A stretch of DNA of 8,419 nt from Flavobacteriales bacterium (GTDB lineage Bacteria > Bacteroidota > Bacteroidia > Flavobacteriales_D > Sanyastnellaceae). How positions within the stretch are numbered: position 1 is the first letter of the stretch; each line of letters begins with the position of its first letter. Position numbers and translations under genes: made by a program. Below are positions 1 to 7,678 of this stretch, piece after piece. Under the pieces are notes generated by a model. That model saw only the letters and a list, made by a program, of their open reading frames with translations, made no database searches and was not told the origin of the DNA. The DNA is taken from contig JAPKBK010000074.1 in the NCBI GenBank assembly GCA_028823435.1, forward strand, positions 1-8,419, written 5' to 3'.

Positions 1-20
1 CGATGCAGTAAATTAGCGAC

Positions 21-1577
21 ATGCAAGACACGCAAAAAACGCCAACTGAAAGACTTGAAAGTATGCGGGCCGAAGCGCTCGTAGGGGGAGGGGAGAAGCG
101 CATCGAAGCCCAACACGCCAAGGGCAAGCTCACCGCGCGCGAGCGTATCAGCTTGCTTCTAGACCCTGGATCGTTTGAGGAGCTGGGCATGCTCGTAACG
201 CATCGGTCGACAAACTTCGGGCTAGACAAGCAGAAGTTTTTAGGGGACGGAGTGGTGACGGGATATGGGAAGGTAAATGGAAGGCTGATCTATGTTTTCA
301 GTCAGGATTTTACGGTATTGGGAGGCTCGCTTGCGGAAGCACATGCCGAGAAGATTTGTAAAATCATGGATCTCGCATTAGAGAATGGAGCGCCCGTGGT
401 GGGGCTGAACGACAGTGGTGGGGCAAGGATTCAGGAGGGGGTTGTGAGTTTGGGTGGCTACGCAGATATTTTTCATCGCAACGTGAGGGCGAGTGGGGTA
501 GTCCCACAGCTCTCCTTGATTCTCGGGCCATGTGCTGGTGGCGCCGTTTACTCTCCCGCGCTTACAGATTTTACATTTATGGTCGAGGGATCGTCTTATA
601 TGTTTGTGACTGGACCCAACGTTGTGAAAACCGTGACCCACGAAGAGGTTACTTCGGAGGAGTTAGGCGGCGCACAAACCCATGCAACGAAATCAGGCGT
701 CACGCACTTTACAGCGCCCCACGAAGCAGCAGCAATCGAGCAGGCAAAGCAGGTGCTCAGTTTCCTTCCACAGAATTGTGAGGAGGATCCGTTGTTCTTG
801 AACTATCAGAATACAACACACGAAAAGCGCGAGAAATTAGATGCCCTCATCCCCGAGAGCGCACAACAACCTTACGATATTCGTGAAGCGATTTTTGAAA
901 TAGCTGATGCTGATTCTTTCTTAGAAATCCAAAAAGATTACGCCGAAAACATCGTCGTAGGGTTCGCACGACTCGCTGGGCGCTCTGTCGGAATTGTCGC
1001 AAATCAACCGGCGTTTCTCGCGGGCGTTTTAGATATCCACGCCTCGAAAAAAGCAGCGCGTTTCGTTCGAACGTGCGACGCCTTTAATGTTCCGCTTCTC
1101 GTGCTAGAAGATGTCCCGGGATTCTTGCCAGGAACCGATCAAGAATGGAACGGGATCATTACAAACGGCGCGAAATTGCTCTATGCCTTCTCCGAAGCAA
1201 CGGTTCCTCGAATTACGGTCATTACACGAAAGGCATACGGAGGCGCTTACGATGTGATGAACAGTCGTAATATCGGCGCAGACATGGTTTACAGTTGGCC
1301 TACAGCCGAGATTGCGGTCATGGGCGCCAAAGGTGCGGCGGAGATCATATTCCGAAAGGAAATTTCTTCGGCCACAGACCCTGCAGCCAAACTTGCGGAG
1401 AAAGAAGCCGAGTATGCGGAGCTCTTTGCCCACCCTTATAACGCTGCATCAAGAGGATATGTCGATGAAGTAATCACACCTTCGGACACACGAGAGAAGC
1501 TCATTAGGGCCTTCGATATGCTCAAGAACAAGGTTCGAAATACACCGCGCAAAAAGCACGGAAACATCCCACTCTAG
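21..1577 (+). CDS. pccB: Acyl-CoA carboxylase beta (carboxyltransferase) subunit, probably propionyl-CoA carboxylase
   Basis: This 518-residue protein has the usual full length of the family. It is the carboxyltransferase half of a biotin-dependent acyl-CoA carboxylase, moving CO2 from carboxybiotin to the alpha carbon of an acyl-CoA in the cytoplasm. With propionyl-CoA the product is (S)-methylmalonyl-CoA, which leads to succinyl-CoA. Two crotonase-like halves are visible. The N-terminal half has GKLTARERI (35-43), NDSGGARIQEG (130-140) and GPCAGGAVYSPA (169-180), whose Gly-Gly-Ala (173-175) forms one oxyanion hole. The C-terminal half has EDVPGFLPG (363-371), RKAYGGAYDVM (403-413) and WPTAEIAVMGAKGAAEI (426-442). 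Asp411 sits where, from memory, Streptomyces coelicolor PccB carries Asp422, the residue tied to propionyl-CoA preference. An in-frame TAA at bases 9-11 rules out an earlier start. There is no Shine-Dalgarno sequence. The biotin carboxylase and carrier subunits are not in the window. The family is certain; the exact substrate (propionyl against a longer or branched acyl-CoA) is inferred. Confidence 0.93.
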   Translation: MQDTQKTPTERLESMRAEALVGGGEKRIEAQHAKGKLTARERISLLLDPGSFEELGMLVTHRSTNFGLDKQKFLGDGVVTGYGKVNGRLIYVFSQDFTVLGGSLAEAHAEKICKIMDLALENGAPVVGLNDSGGARIQEGVVSLGGYADIFHRNVRASGVVPQLSLILGPCAGGAVYSPALTDFTFMVEGSSYMFVTGPNVVKTVTHEEVTSEELGGAQTHATKSGVTHFTAPHEAAAIEQAKQVLSFLPQNCEEDPLFLNYQNTTHEKREKLDALIPESAQQPYDIREAIFEIADADSFLEIQKDYAENIVVGFARLAGRSVGIVANQPAFLAGVLDIHASKKAARFVRTCDAFNVPLLVLEDVPGFLPGTDQEWNGIITNGAKLLYAFSEATVPRITVITRKAYGGAYDVMNSRNIGADMVYSWPTAEIAVMGAKGAAEIIFRKEISSATDPAAKLAEKEAEYAELFAHPYNAASRGYVDEVITPSDTREKLIRAFDMLKNKVRNTPRKKHGNIPL

Positions 1578-1589
1578 AAAAAAACGTCT

Positions 1590-2213
1590 TTAGCTCTTGG
1601 CTCTTTTTATAGAGCAACCCACTGCTTTGGTGGATGCGGTTTTGATGCGCTTGCCTTCTGCCGAGCGCGTGATCGCATCCTTCAAGAAGTGTTCCTCCAC
1701 TTGCTCAGCGCTGTCTACATTGTCGTCAATAGATCCGACATAGATCAACTCGAGGTCTGTATTGAAAAGGAAGACATGAGGTGTGGTGCGCGCTGAAAAA
1801 TTATTTGCGAGCTTGCTTTCTTCGTCCAATACGTATGGCGCCAGATATCCCATTTCCATCGCGTGACTTTTCATTTTCATGAAGCTGTCGCTGTCATCTC
1901 TTCTTGCAGAATTTGAATTCACGAGCAACGTCCCAAATCCATTTTCGGATGCCAATGTTGTCATTTCATTGTATCGACCTTCCCAACCCTCAGTGGTTTC
2001 ACCTCTCCCCACGACGAATGGACAAGAATTGCACGTGAAAATAACGAGCGCACCATTTTCTCCATTAATATCGTTGATAGACAGTTGCGACCCGTCGATG
2101 TTCATCATTTTGTATGATGCAGAGGGTGCAGGATCTCCGATATTTAAGGTTTGGCCATGGCCAGACACGACAAATAGCGCAGAAGCAAGAAAACTAAAAA
2201 GGAATTTTTTCAT
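1590..2213 (-). CDS. Exported thioredoxin-like (peroxiredoxin-like) protein
   Basis: This 207-residue protein has a signal peptide at residues 1-20: two lysines, a hydrophobic stretch of about 13 residues, then SGHG, with likely cleavage before Gln21. It should be periplasmic. The AhpC/TSA-like fold begins near NIGDPAP (24-30). The redox motif is C61-N-S-C64, followed by PFV. Family members, as I recall them, usually read CNHCPFV, so His is replaced by Ser here. The putative cis-Pro is Pro145 in RTTPHVFLF. A third cysteine, Cys200 in AVGCSIK, fits the C-terminal GC-x-IK signature of the same PRX-like group. The likely role is thiol-disulfide exchange or peroxide handling; the substrate is unknown. 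The start at 2213 is chosen because it opens directly on the signal peptide and lies 22 bases after the queA stop. An upstream in-frame ATG at 2297 would add 28 residues inside queA and bury the signal peptide. It is the last gene of the minus-strand block. Confidence 0.87.
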   Translation of the reverse strand: MKKFLFSFLASALFVVSGHGQTLNIGDPAPSASYKMMNIDGSQLSINDINGENGALVIFTCNSCPFVVGRGETTEGWEGRYNEMTTLASENGFGTLLVNSNSARRDDSDSFMKMKSHAMEMGYLAPYVLDEESKLANNFSARTTPHVFLFNTDLELIYVGSIDDNVDSAEQVEEHFLKDAITRSAEGKRIKTASTKAVGCSIKRAKS

Positions 2214-2230
2214 GGGGCAAAGATAGCCCC
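2214..2230 (-). promoter_or_regulatory. Small hairpin directly before the thioredoxin-like start codon
   Basis: In the minus-strand transcript the bases just before the ATG read GGGGC, a seven-base loop, then GCCCC. They form a perfect five-pair G-C stem that ends one base before the start codon. It occupies the place where a ribosome would land and fills most of the 22-base gap after the queA stop. It might limit translation or make it depend on ribosomes finishing queA. The stem is seen directly; any regulatory role is inference, and a five-pair stem can arise by chance. Confidence 0.25.
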
Positions 2231-2235
2231 AAAGA

Positions 2236-3300
2236 TTACTTAATAAGCAGTGCGTCACCGTATGCGTAGAAACGGTAACCTTCTTTGATCGCTTCATTGT
2301 ATGCCTCCATAATAAGCTCGTGACCGGTGAATGCAGATTGTAGCATCAGTAGGGTCGATTGCGGTGTATGGAAGTTTGTGAGCAAACTGTCTGCAACACT
2401 GAAGTCGTATTTCGGATAGATGAACTTATTTGTCCATCCTTTAAAGGGCTTCAGCGTTTGTGTGGTACTTACAGACGTTTCCATCGCGCGCATTGCAGTC
2501 GTTCCAATCGCGCAAATGCGACGGCCTTCCTTTTTTGCTTGGTTCACGCGATTGACACAATCGTTTCCGATGATCAATTGCTCACTGTCGACTTTGTGTT
2601 TCGTAATGTCTTCAACTTGTACCTCTCTAAATGTACCCAAACCGATATGTAGTGTGATAAATGACATGTCGATGCCCTTAATTTCCAAACGCTTTAAAAG
2701 CTGCTTTGAGAAATGAAGTCCAGCGGTAGGAGCAGCTACTGCGCCTTCAGTTTTGGCATAAATGGTTTGAAACCGTTCGATGTCAATGTCCTCTGTTCCA
2801 CGATCGATGTAGCGGGGTAGAGGGGTCTCGCCCAATGAGACGATTTTTGCCATAAACTCCTTGGATGTTCCTTCAAACAGGAAGCGAAGGGTGCGACCAC
2901 GAGATGTGGTGTTGTCGATGACTTCAGCAACGAGTTCATCGTTGTCACCGAAATAGAGTTTGTTTCCGATACGTATTTTACGCGCAGGATCCACGAGTAC
3001 ATCCCAAAGTCTGCTTTCCTCGTTTAATTCACGAAGTAAAAACACTTCTATTACAGCACCTGTCTTTTCCTTATTTCCGTATAAACGAGCTGGGAAAACC
3101 TTGGTGTCATTTGCGACAAAGACATCTCCCTCGTCGTACATATCGATAATGTCCTTGAACATCTTATGCTCAAACTTACCGGTCTTTTTATCCACGATCA
3201 TCATGCGGCTGTCGTCACGATTTTCTAGCGGATATTGTGCAATTTGTTCTTCCGGAAGGTCGAATCGAAAATGCGAAAGTTTCATACGTTGAGCAGCCAT
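2236..3300 (-). CDS. queA: S-adenosylmethionine:tRNA ribosyltransferase-isomerase
   Basis: QueA transfers and isomerises the ribosyl part of S-adenosylmethionine onto 7-aminomethyl-7-deazaguanine at position 34 of tRNAs with GUN anticodons, giving epoxyqueuosine, the step before QueG or QueH. It is cytoplasmic. The protein has 354 residues, normal for the family. Diagnostic stretches are QYPLENRDDSRMM (22-34), NDTKVFPARL (64-73), GAVAAPTAGLHF (186-197), LHIGLGTFREV (217-227), TNFHTPQSTLLML (308-320) and YGDALLI (347-353). Two starts are possible: the ATG at 3300, giving MAAQR before the conserved part, or Met6 at 3285, which matches where many family members begin (MKLS). Neither has a Shine-Dalgarno sequence. 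The 3300 start has an A-run about 12 bases upstream and is kept with little conviction. The gene lies 74 bases after truB and 22 bases before the thioredoxin-like gene, in the same direction. Pairing with truB is, as I recall, common in Bacteroidota. Confidence 0.96.
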   Translation of the reverse strand: MAAQRMKLSHFRFDLPEEQIAQYPLENRDDSRMMIVDKKTGKFEHKMFKDIIDMYDEGDVFVANDTKVFPARLYGNKEKTGAVIEVFLLRELNEESRLWDVLVDPARKIRIGNKLYFGDNDELVAEVIDNTTSRGRTLRFLFEGTSKEFMAKIVSLGETPLPRYIDRGTEDIDIERFQTIYAKTEGAVAAPTAGLHFSKQLLKRLEIKGIDMSFITLHIGLGTFREVQVEDITKHKVDSEQLIIGNDCVNRVNQAKKEGRRICAIGTTAMRAMETSVSTTQTLKPFKGWTNKFIYPKYDFSVADSLLTNFHTPQSTLLMLQSAFTGHELIMEAYNEAIKEGYRFYAYGDALLIK

Positions 3301-3337
3301 GGGAGTGGGGTTTTTAAGACGCTTGATTGTCGGCGCG

Positions 3338-3368
3338 CGAAACTAATGAAAAACAGTATGCAAGTCAA
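3338..3368 (-). promoter_or_regulatory. Possible weak Bacteroidota-type promoter for queA
   Basis: In the 74-base gap between truB and queA the minus strand carries TTGACT (3368-3363) and, downstream, TAGTTTCG (3345-3338). The Bacteroidota housekeeping consensus, as I recall it, is TTTG near -33 and TAnnTTTG near -7, separated by about 20 bases. Here the -7 element differs at one defined position, the -33 element has only TTG, and there are 20 bases between TTG and TA. Transcription would start about 30 bases before the queA ATG. The match is imperfect and may be chance. The rest of the gap shows no clear terminator. Confidence 0.3.
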
Positions 3369-3374
3369 GTGTTT

Positions 3375-4160
3375 TCACTCATTTTTTGTTGCAGGTGCAC
3401 AAGACTTGACAGTTTCAAGTAATTCAGTTAAATCCCATGCATTTTCAACATCAAAGTTTCCGCTTCTTGTGCGCCTTAAAGACGTCAAAGTTCCACCTAC
3501 TTTTAAGTGTTCACCAAGATCTCTTGCGAGCGCTCTTATATATGTTCCTTTTGAGCAAACAATCTCAAACGCCACATCAACCACTGGATGGTGTTTGTTG
3601 TTTACACCATTTATTTTCTCTTGTGTGACAGAATTGATATCAAAAGACACGACCGTGACAGCTTTGGGTTGAAGCGCGACTGTTTTACCTTTTCTCGCCG
3701 CTTTATAGGCGGTCACGCCATCTACTTTTTTTGCCGAAAATTGCGGCGGCATTTGTTCCAAATGGCCGACGAGATTTTGTGTTGCAGCACGGGAGATAGA
3801 TTCCAGATCTAGTTTCTCAATGTGAGATTCATCTCCCCAATTGTCGACCTCTGTCTCAGCATCGAAAGAAGGCGTGGTCACCCCGAGTCGAATCGTCCCA
3901 GTATAGGTTTTCTCTCCGGCCTGAATAAGGTCTATCGTCTTTGTTTTCCGCCCTGTACAAATGATTAAGACACCTGATGCAAGTGGATCTAGAGTTCCAG
4001 CGTGGCCGACCTTGATTTTTCGAATATCAAAGGTGTGACGAATCGTTCCGCGAACTTTATTGACGACATCGAAACTCGTCCACTCCAAAGGCTTGTCAAT
4101 GACAAAAACCTGCCCTTCGAGGAAGTCGTCCAGCGTGGAGAATGTTGCGTTTTTCGTCAT
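3375..4160 (-). CDS. truB: tRNA pseudouridine(55) synthase
   Basis: TruB turns uridine 55 in the T-loop of tRNAs into pseudouridine and helps tRNA folding. The 261-residue protein shows the family's motifs in order: VIDKPLEWTSFDVV (20-33), GHAGTLDPLASGVL (52-65) with the expected catalytic Asp58, the substrate-stacking Tyr86 in EKTYTGTIRLG, MPPQFSAKKVDG (137-148), KGTYIRALARDLG (204-216) and RTRSGNF (230-236). It ends about 25 residues after the last motif, so the C-terminal PUA domain of the E. coli enzyme (314 residues) is absent, as is usual in Bacteroidota. The stretch at about 172-194 before the KGTYIRA motif is rather polar and probably a surface loop. The ATG lies one base after the mfd stop codon, so translation is probably coupled to mfd. 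There is no strong Shine-Dalgarno sequence, only AAAAAGG about 12 bases upstream. Confidence 0.95.
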   Translation of the reverse strand: MTKNATFSTLDDFLEGQVFVIDKPLEWTSFDVVNKVRGTIRHTFDIRKIKVGHAGTLDPLASGVLIICTGRKTKTIDLIQAGEKTYTGTIRLGVTTPSFDAETEVDNWGDESHIEKLDLESISRAATQNLVGHLEQMPPQFSAKKVDGVTAYKAARKGKTVALQPKAVTVVSFDINSVTQEKINGVNNKHHPVVDVAFEIVCSKGTYIRALARDLGEHLKVGGTLTSLRRTRSGNFDVENAWDLTELLETVKSCAPATKNE

Positions 4161-4161
4161 T

Positions 4162-7100
4162 TTAAGAGCCTTTTTCTACGCTTTTAGCGTCTTTACTGCG
4201 TTTTAATGCAATTTCGGCAGCTTTTCTTCCGCTTGTCATATCTGCAGCCTCCGCCGCACTCATGCCAGCCATGTCTTCAAAAATTCCGAGGGCCAGGCGT
4301 ATTGAATTGATGTTTTCTATTTTCAGTCGAAGCGCGCCGTTGCGTTGGTACATACTTGCATTGCGAGCGTTGTCTTTGAGGTAGTTGAGCACGCGGGCAA
4401 ACATGGGCCCTTGGAAATAGGGACTGTCTTCCTCATTCACAAATGCTGCGATTAATTTTCCAGACTTCAGAATGACTTTTTCCATTCCCAGTATCCTTGA
4501 AACCCATCTCAATCGCATTGTAATGAGGAGTTCTTCGGTTTCTTCAGGAAGCGTTCCAAACCTATCCTCAAGCTTGTCCTTATAAACAGCCAAATCAAGT
4601 TCTGTGTCCAGTCCATCCAGTTCTCTGTATAGCGCAATGCGCTCTGGGATGTCACTCACATAGTGGTCTGGAATTAAGATGGAGAAATCTGTTTCAAGAA
4701 TGGTCTCCTCTACATACTTTCCCGTTTCTCTTCTTTCTTCTTCGAAGAGTTCATTAAACTTATCCTCCTTCAACTCCTTCACAGCATCGGCTAGAATGCG
4801 TTGGTACATCTCAAAACCGATGTCAGAAATAAACCCGCTTTGTTCCGCACCAAGTAAGTCTCCTGCGCCTCTTATATCAAGGTCTCGCATGGCGATTTGG
4901 ACGCCACTGCCCAGATCACTAAACTGCTCAAGTGCCTGCAATCGCTTTCTAGACTCCGATGGCAACGAACTTAATGGTGGCGCCATGAGATAGCAAAATG
5001 CTTTGCGATTTGACCGACCGACTCTTCCTCGAAGTTGATGCAGGTCGCTGAGCCCAAACTTATGTGCATCGTTAATCAAGATGGTGTTTGCGTTGCTAAT
5101 GTCTATGCCACTTTCGATAATTGTCGTCGCCACCAGGACATCGTATCCACCTTCGATAAAGCGTGCCATCACGTCTTCCAGCTGCTTGCCCTCCATCTGT
5201 CCATGACCTATGCCTATGCGGACATCAGGACATAGGCGCTGAATAATCCCCGCCACATCTTTAATGTTTTGGACGCGGTTGTGAACGAAATAGACCTGAC
5301 CTCCGCGACTCACCTCATAACTTATGGCGTCCCGGATCATCTCTTCATTGAAGGAAGTGACGATCGTCTCAACGGGATGTCTATTAGGAGGTGCGGTGCG
5401 GATGATACTCAAATCCCTCGCCCCCATAAGTGAAAATTGCAGTGTTCTCGGAATGGGCGTAGCGGTCAACGTGAGTGTATCAACGTTTGCACGCATCGTT
5501 TTCAGTTTGTCCTTCACGCCCACACCAAACTTCTGTTCCTCGTCAACGATCAGTAGACCGAGGTCCTTGAACTTGATCCGTTTCCCCACAAGCGCATGTG
5601 TCCCGATTAAAATATCGACGTGCCCAGCCTCCACCTTCGCGAGGGTTTCACTCAGCGCCTTGCCCGTTTTAAAACGATTGACATAGTCTACTGTAACAGG
5701 AAAATCCTTAAGTCGCCGTGCAAAACTTCTCGCGTGTTGCATCGACAGAATGGTGGTAGGCACAAGTATCGCGACTTGTTTTCCATCCGTGACGGCTTTA
5801 AAAGCTGCGCGTATTGCGACTTCCGTCTTCCCAAACCCGACATCCCCACAAATAAGTCTATCCATCGGAACGACCTTTTCCATATCCTCCTTCACGGCTT
5901 TCGTCGCGGCGTTTTGGTCTGGGGTATCTTCAAACATAAAACTGGCTTCCAACTCGTGCTGCATGTAGGTGTCTGGTGCAAAGGCAAAACCCTCTGACGC
6001 TTTTCGTTGGGCATAGAGATTCAGAAGATCGAAAGCTATTTGCTTAACACGTGTCTTTGTTTTTGCTTTTGTTTTCGCCCAAGTTGCCGTACCTAGTTTA
6101 TTCACCGAAGGCTTCGTTCCTTCTTTTGACGTAAATTTTGAGATGCGATGTAGCGAATGAATACTCACATAGAGCACATCGCCTCCTTTATATGAAAGCC
6201 TGATTGCTTCCTGTTCTTTCCCATTGACTTCAATCTTATGTAGCCCTGAAAACTCTCCGATCCCGTGATCGATATGCACCACGAAATCACCGACCTCGAG
6301 AGACATCAGCTCTTTGATGGTGAGCGCTTCTTTGCTTTTTCTAAATCCGTCCTTGAGTCTGAATCGGTGATATCTGTCAAACAGTTGGTGATCGGTATAG
6401 ACCAAAACTTTAAGCTCCTTATCCACAAACCCCTCGCTGAGCTCCATAGGAATCGGCGTATACGGGACGTCAGGACTTTTCTCCCCATTTGCATCTTGTC
6501 TGTCCGAGAAGATGTCGTGCAGACGTTCCAATTGAGTCGCTTGACCTGAGACGATCACATTCACGTACCCGTTCCTGTTATTCGCAATCAGGTTCGTGGC
6601 GATCATGTCGAAATGCTTGTTAAAAACAGGCTGCTCAGTCATCCCATACCCGATGGTCAATCGGTCTGTAAAAGTAGTTCCTCCTCCAAACTCCACCACT
6701 GAGAAATCTTTGATAAGCCCCACAAAAACATCAGGGTCGAGGTAGAGATCCTCGGGGGGCGTTCTCTTCGTCTCGCCGACCAACCTCTCGAAGTGCGCAG
6801 TCGCTTTTTCGAGTTCCTTTTTTAACCCCAATTCACAGCTTTTCACATCTGTCATCCATACCACGGATTTCGAAGGAATAAAGCTGAAGAACGCTTCATT
6901 GTGTTTGTGCAGTTTTTTATCACCCACGTTTGGGACGATCGTAGCGCGCGTCAGTTTATTTACACTGAGCTGAGAGACAGGATCGAATTTGCGAATGCTC
7001 TCGATTTCTTCACCGAAGAATTCTATCCTGTATGGATGGTCAAATGAAAAGCTGAATACATCTACGATTCCTCCCCTCATCGCATATTGTCCAGGTTCAT

Positions 7101-7650
7101 AAACGAAATCCACCTTCTCAAACCCGTACTCGAGAAAAACCTCATCCAAGAAGTCCAACGTAAAATTATCTCCCAAGGCTAACCCAAAGGTCTGCGCACT
7201 TAATTCTTTCTGGGTGATGACTTTTTCGCTTAGCGCTCCGGGATAACTGACGACGATGCACCCCTCACGGCCACCATTAATTTCGTTCAACACCTCAGCC
7301 CGCATTGAGACATTTGCATTTTCCGTGACTTCCTCTTGATATGGCACACGCGCAGACCTGGGGAAAAGAAATATCGGGCGTGGATTTACAACAAGAATTT
7401 GCGCCAAATCGTTCATGAAATAGGCCGCATGTTCTTTGTCCTCAAGCACGAAAATGTGATGATTTAGTGTGCCACTCCCCGCCAATTTGTTTTCGGCCTC
7501 CCGTTCTAAAATGCCTGCTGCCACTAATGCCAGGGAAGAACCTACAACACCTTTCAGTTCAACTTTCGACCCCTTGTTTTGAAGGGCACGCATAAGTTTC
7601 CCTGTCCGCGAATCTCTGCGGTAGAAATTCAATAAATCGTCGGGTCTCAT
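4162..7650 (-). CDS. mfd: Transcription-repair coupling factor
   Basis: Mfd is a DNA translocase that pushes stalled RNA polymerase off the template and recruits UvrA for nucleotide excision repair. From the ATG at 7650 the protein has 1162 residues, slightly long for the family. Domains in order: UvrB-like module (about 1-330, including FPRSARVPYQEE at 96-107 and MRGGIVDVFSF at 191-201); RNA-polymerase interaction domain (about 448-510, with FVVHIDHGIGEFSGL at 456-470); the two helicase lobes with Walker A GDVGFGKTE (602-610), DEEQ (703-706), TATPIPRT (729-736), TTIIESGIDI (842-851) and QLRGRVGR (872-879); and the C-terminal TRCF domain (about 985-1085). A charged, Ala/Lys-rich tail fills roughly the last 35 residues. 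The open frame continues upstream to an ATG at 7755, but that would overlap fbp by 77 bases with residues unlike Mfd. The 7650 start leaves a 28-base gap after fbp and opens with a normal Mfd N-terminus. The stop is one base from truB. Confidence 0.96.
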   Translation of the reverse strand: MRPDDLLNFYRRDSRTGKLMRALQNKGSKVELKGVVGSSLALVAAGILEREAENKLAGSGTLNHHIFVLEDKEHAAYFMNDLAQILVVNPRPIFLFPRSARVPYQEEVTENANVSMRAEVLNEINGGREGCIVVSYPGALSEKVITQKELSAQTFGLALGDNFTLDFLDEVFLEYGFEKVDFVYEPGQYAMRGGIVDVFSFSFDHPYRIEFFGEEIESIRKFDPVSQLSVNKLTRATIVPNVGDKKLHKHNEAFFSFIPSKSVVWMTDVKSCELGLKKELEKATAHFERLVGETKRTPPEDLYLDPDVFVGLIKDFSVVEFGGGTTFTDRLTIGYGMTEQPVFNKHFDMIATNLIANNRNGYVNVIVSGQATQLERLHDIFSDRQDANGEKSPDVPYTPIPMELSEGFVDKELKVLVYTDHQLFDRYHRFRLKDGFRKSKEALTIKELMSLEVGDFVVHIDHGIGEFSGLHKIEVNGKEQEAIRLSYKGGDVLYVSIHSLHRISKFTSKEGTKPSVNKLGTATWAKTKAKTKTRVKQIAFDLLNLYAQRKASEGFAFAPDTYMQHELEASFMFEDTPDQNAATKAVKEDMEKVVPMDRLICGDVGFGKTEVAIRAAFKAVTDGKQVAILVPTTILSMQHARSFARRLKDFPVTVDYVNRFKTGKALSETLAKVEAGHVDILIGTHALVGKRIKFKDLGLLIVDEEQKFGVGVKDKLKTMRANVDTLTLTATPIPRTLQFSLMGARDLSIIRTAPPNRHPVETIVTSFNEEMIRDAISYEVSRGGQVYFVHNRVQNIKDVAGIIQRLCPDVRIGIGHGQMEGKQLEDVMARFIEGGYDVLVATTIIESGIDISNANTILINDAHKFGLSDLHQLRGRVGRSNRKAFCYLMAPPLSSLPSESRKRLQALEQFSDLGSGVQIAMRDLDIRGAGDLLGAEQSGFISDIGFEMYQRILADAVKELKEDKFNELFEEERRETGKYVEETILETDFSILIPDHYVSDIPERIALYRELDGLDTELDLAVYKDKLEDRFGTLPEETEELLITMRLRWVSRILGMEKVILKSGKLIAAFVNEEDSPYFQGPMFARVLNYLKDNARNASMYQRNGALRLKIENINSIRLALGIFEDMAGMSAAEAADMTSGRKAAEIALKRSKDAKSVEKGS

Positions 7651-7678
7651 CGCGCTTTTCAAGGACGATAAAGATAGC

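Noticed and set aside
378..641. Open frames antisense to the carboxylase gene
   Set aside because: They mirror the codon structure of the strongly conserved carboxylase frame and encode Cys/His-rich sequence with no recognisable family.
1578..1615. A terminator between the convergent carboxylase and thioredoxin-like genes
   Set aside because: There is a five-pair GCTCT/AGAGC stem (1600-1615) and a run of seven A (T on the minus strand) at 1578-1584. They are 15 bases apart, and the stem lies inside the coding end, so this is not a proper intrinsic terminator for either strand.
2214..2297. A longer start (ATG at 2297) for the thioredoxin-like protein
   Set aside because: It lies inside queA and would put 28 unrelated residues before a clear signal peptide.
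6040..6080. Repetitive Lys-Thr-Lys-Ala run in Mfd (about residues 526-535) as a tandem repeat or frameshift scar
   Set aside because: The linker between the polymerase-binding domain and the helicase lobes is normally Lys-rich in Mfd, and the frame continues intact on both sides.
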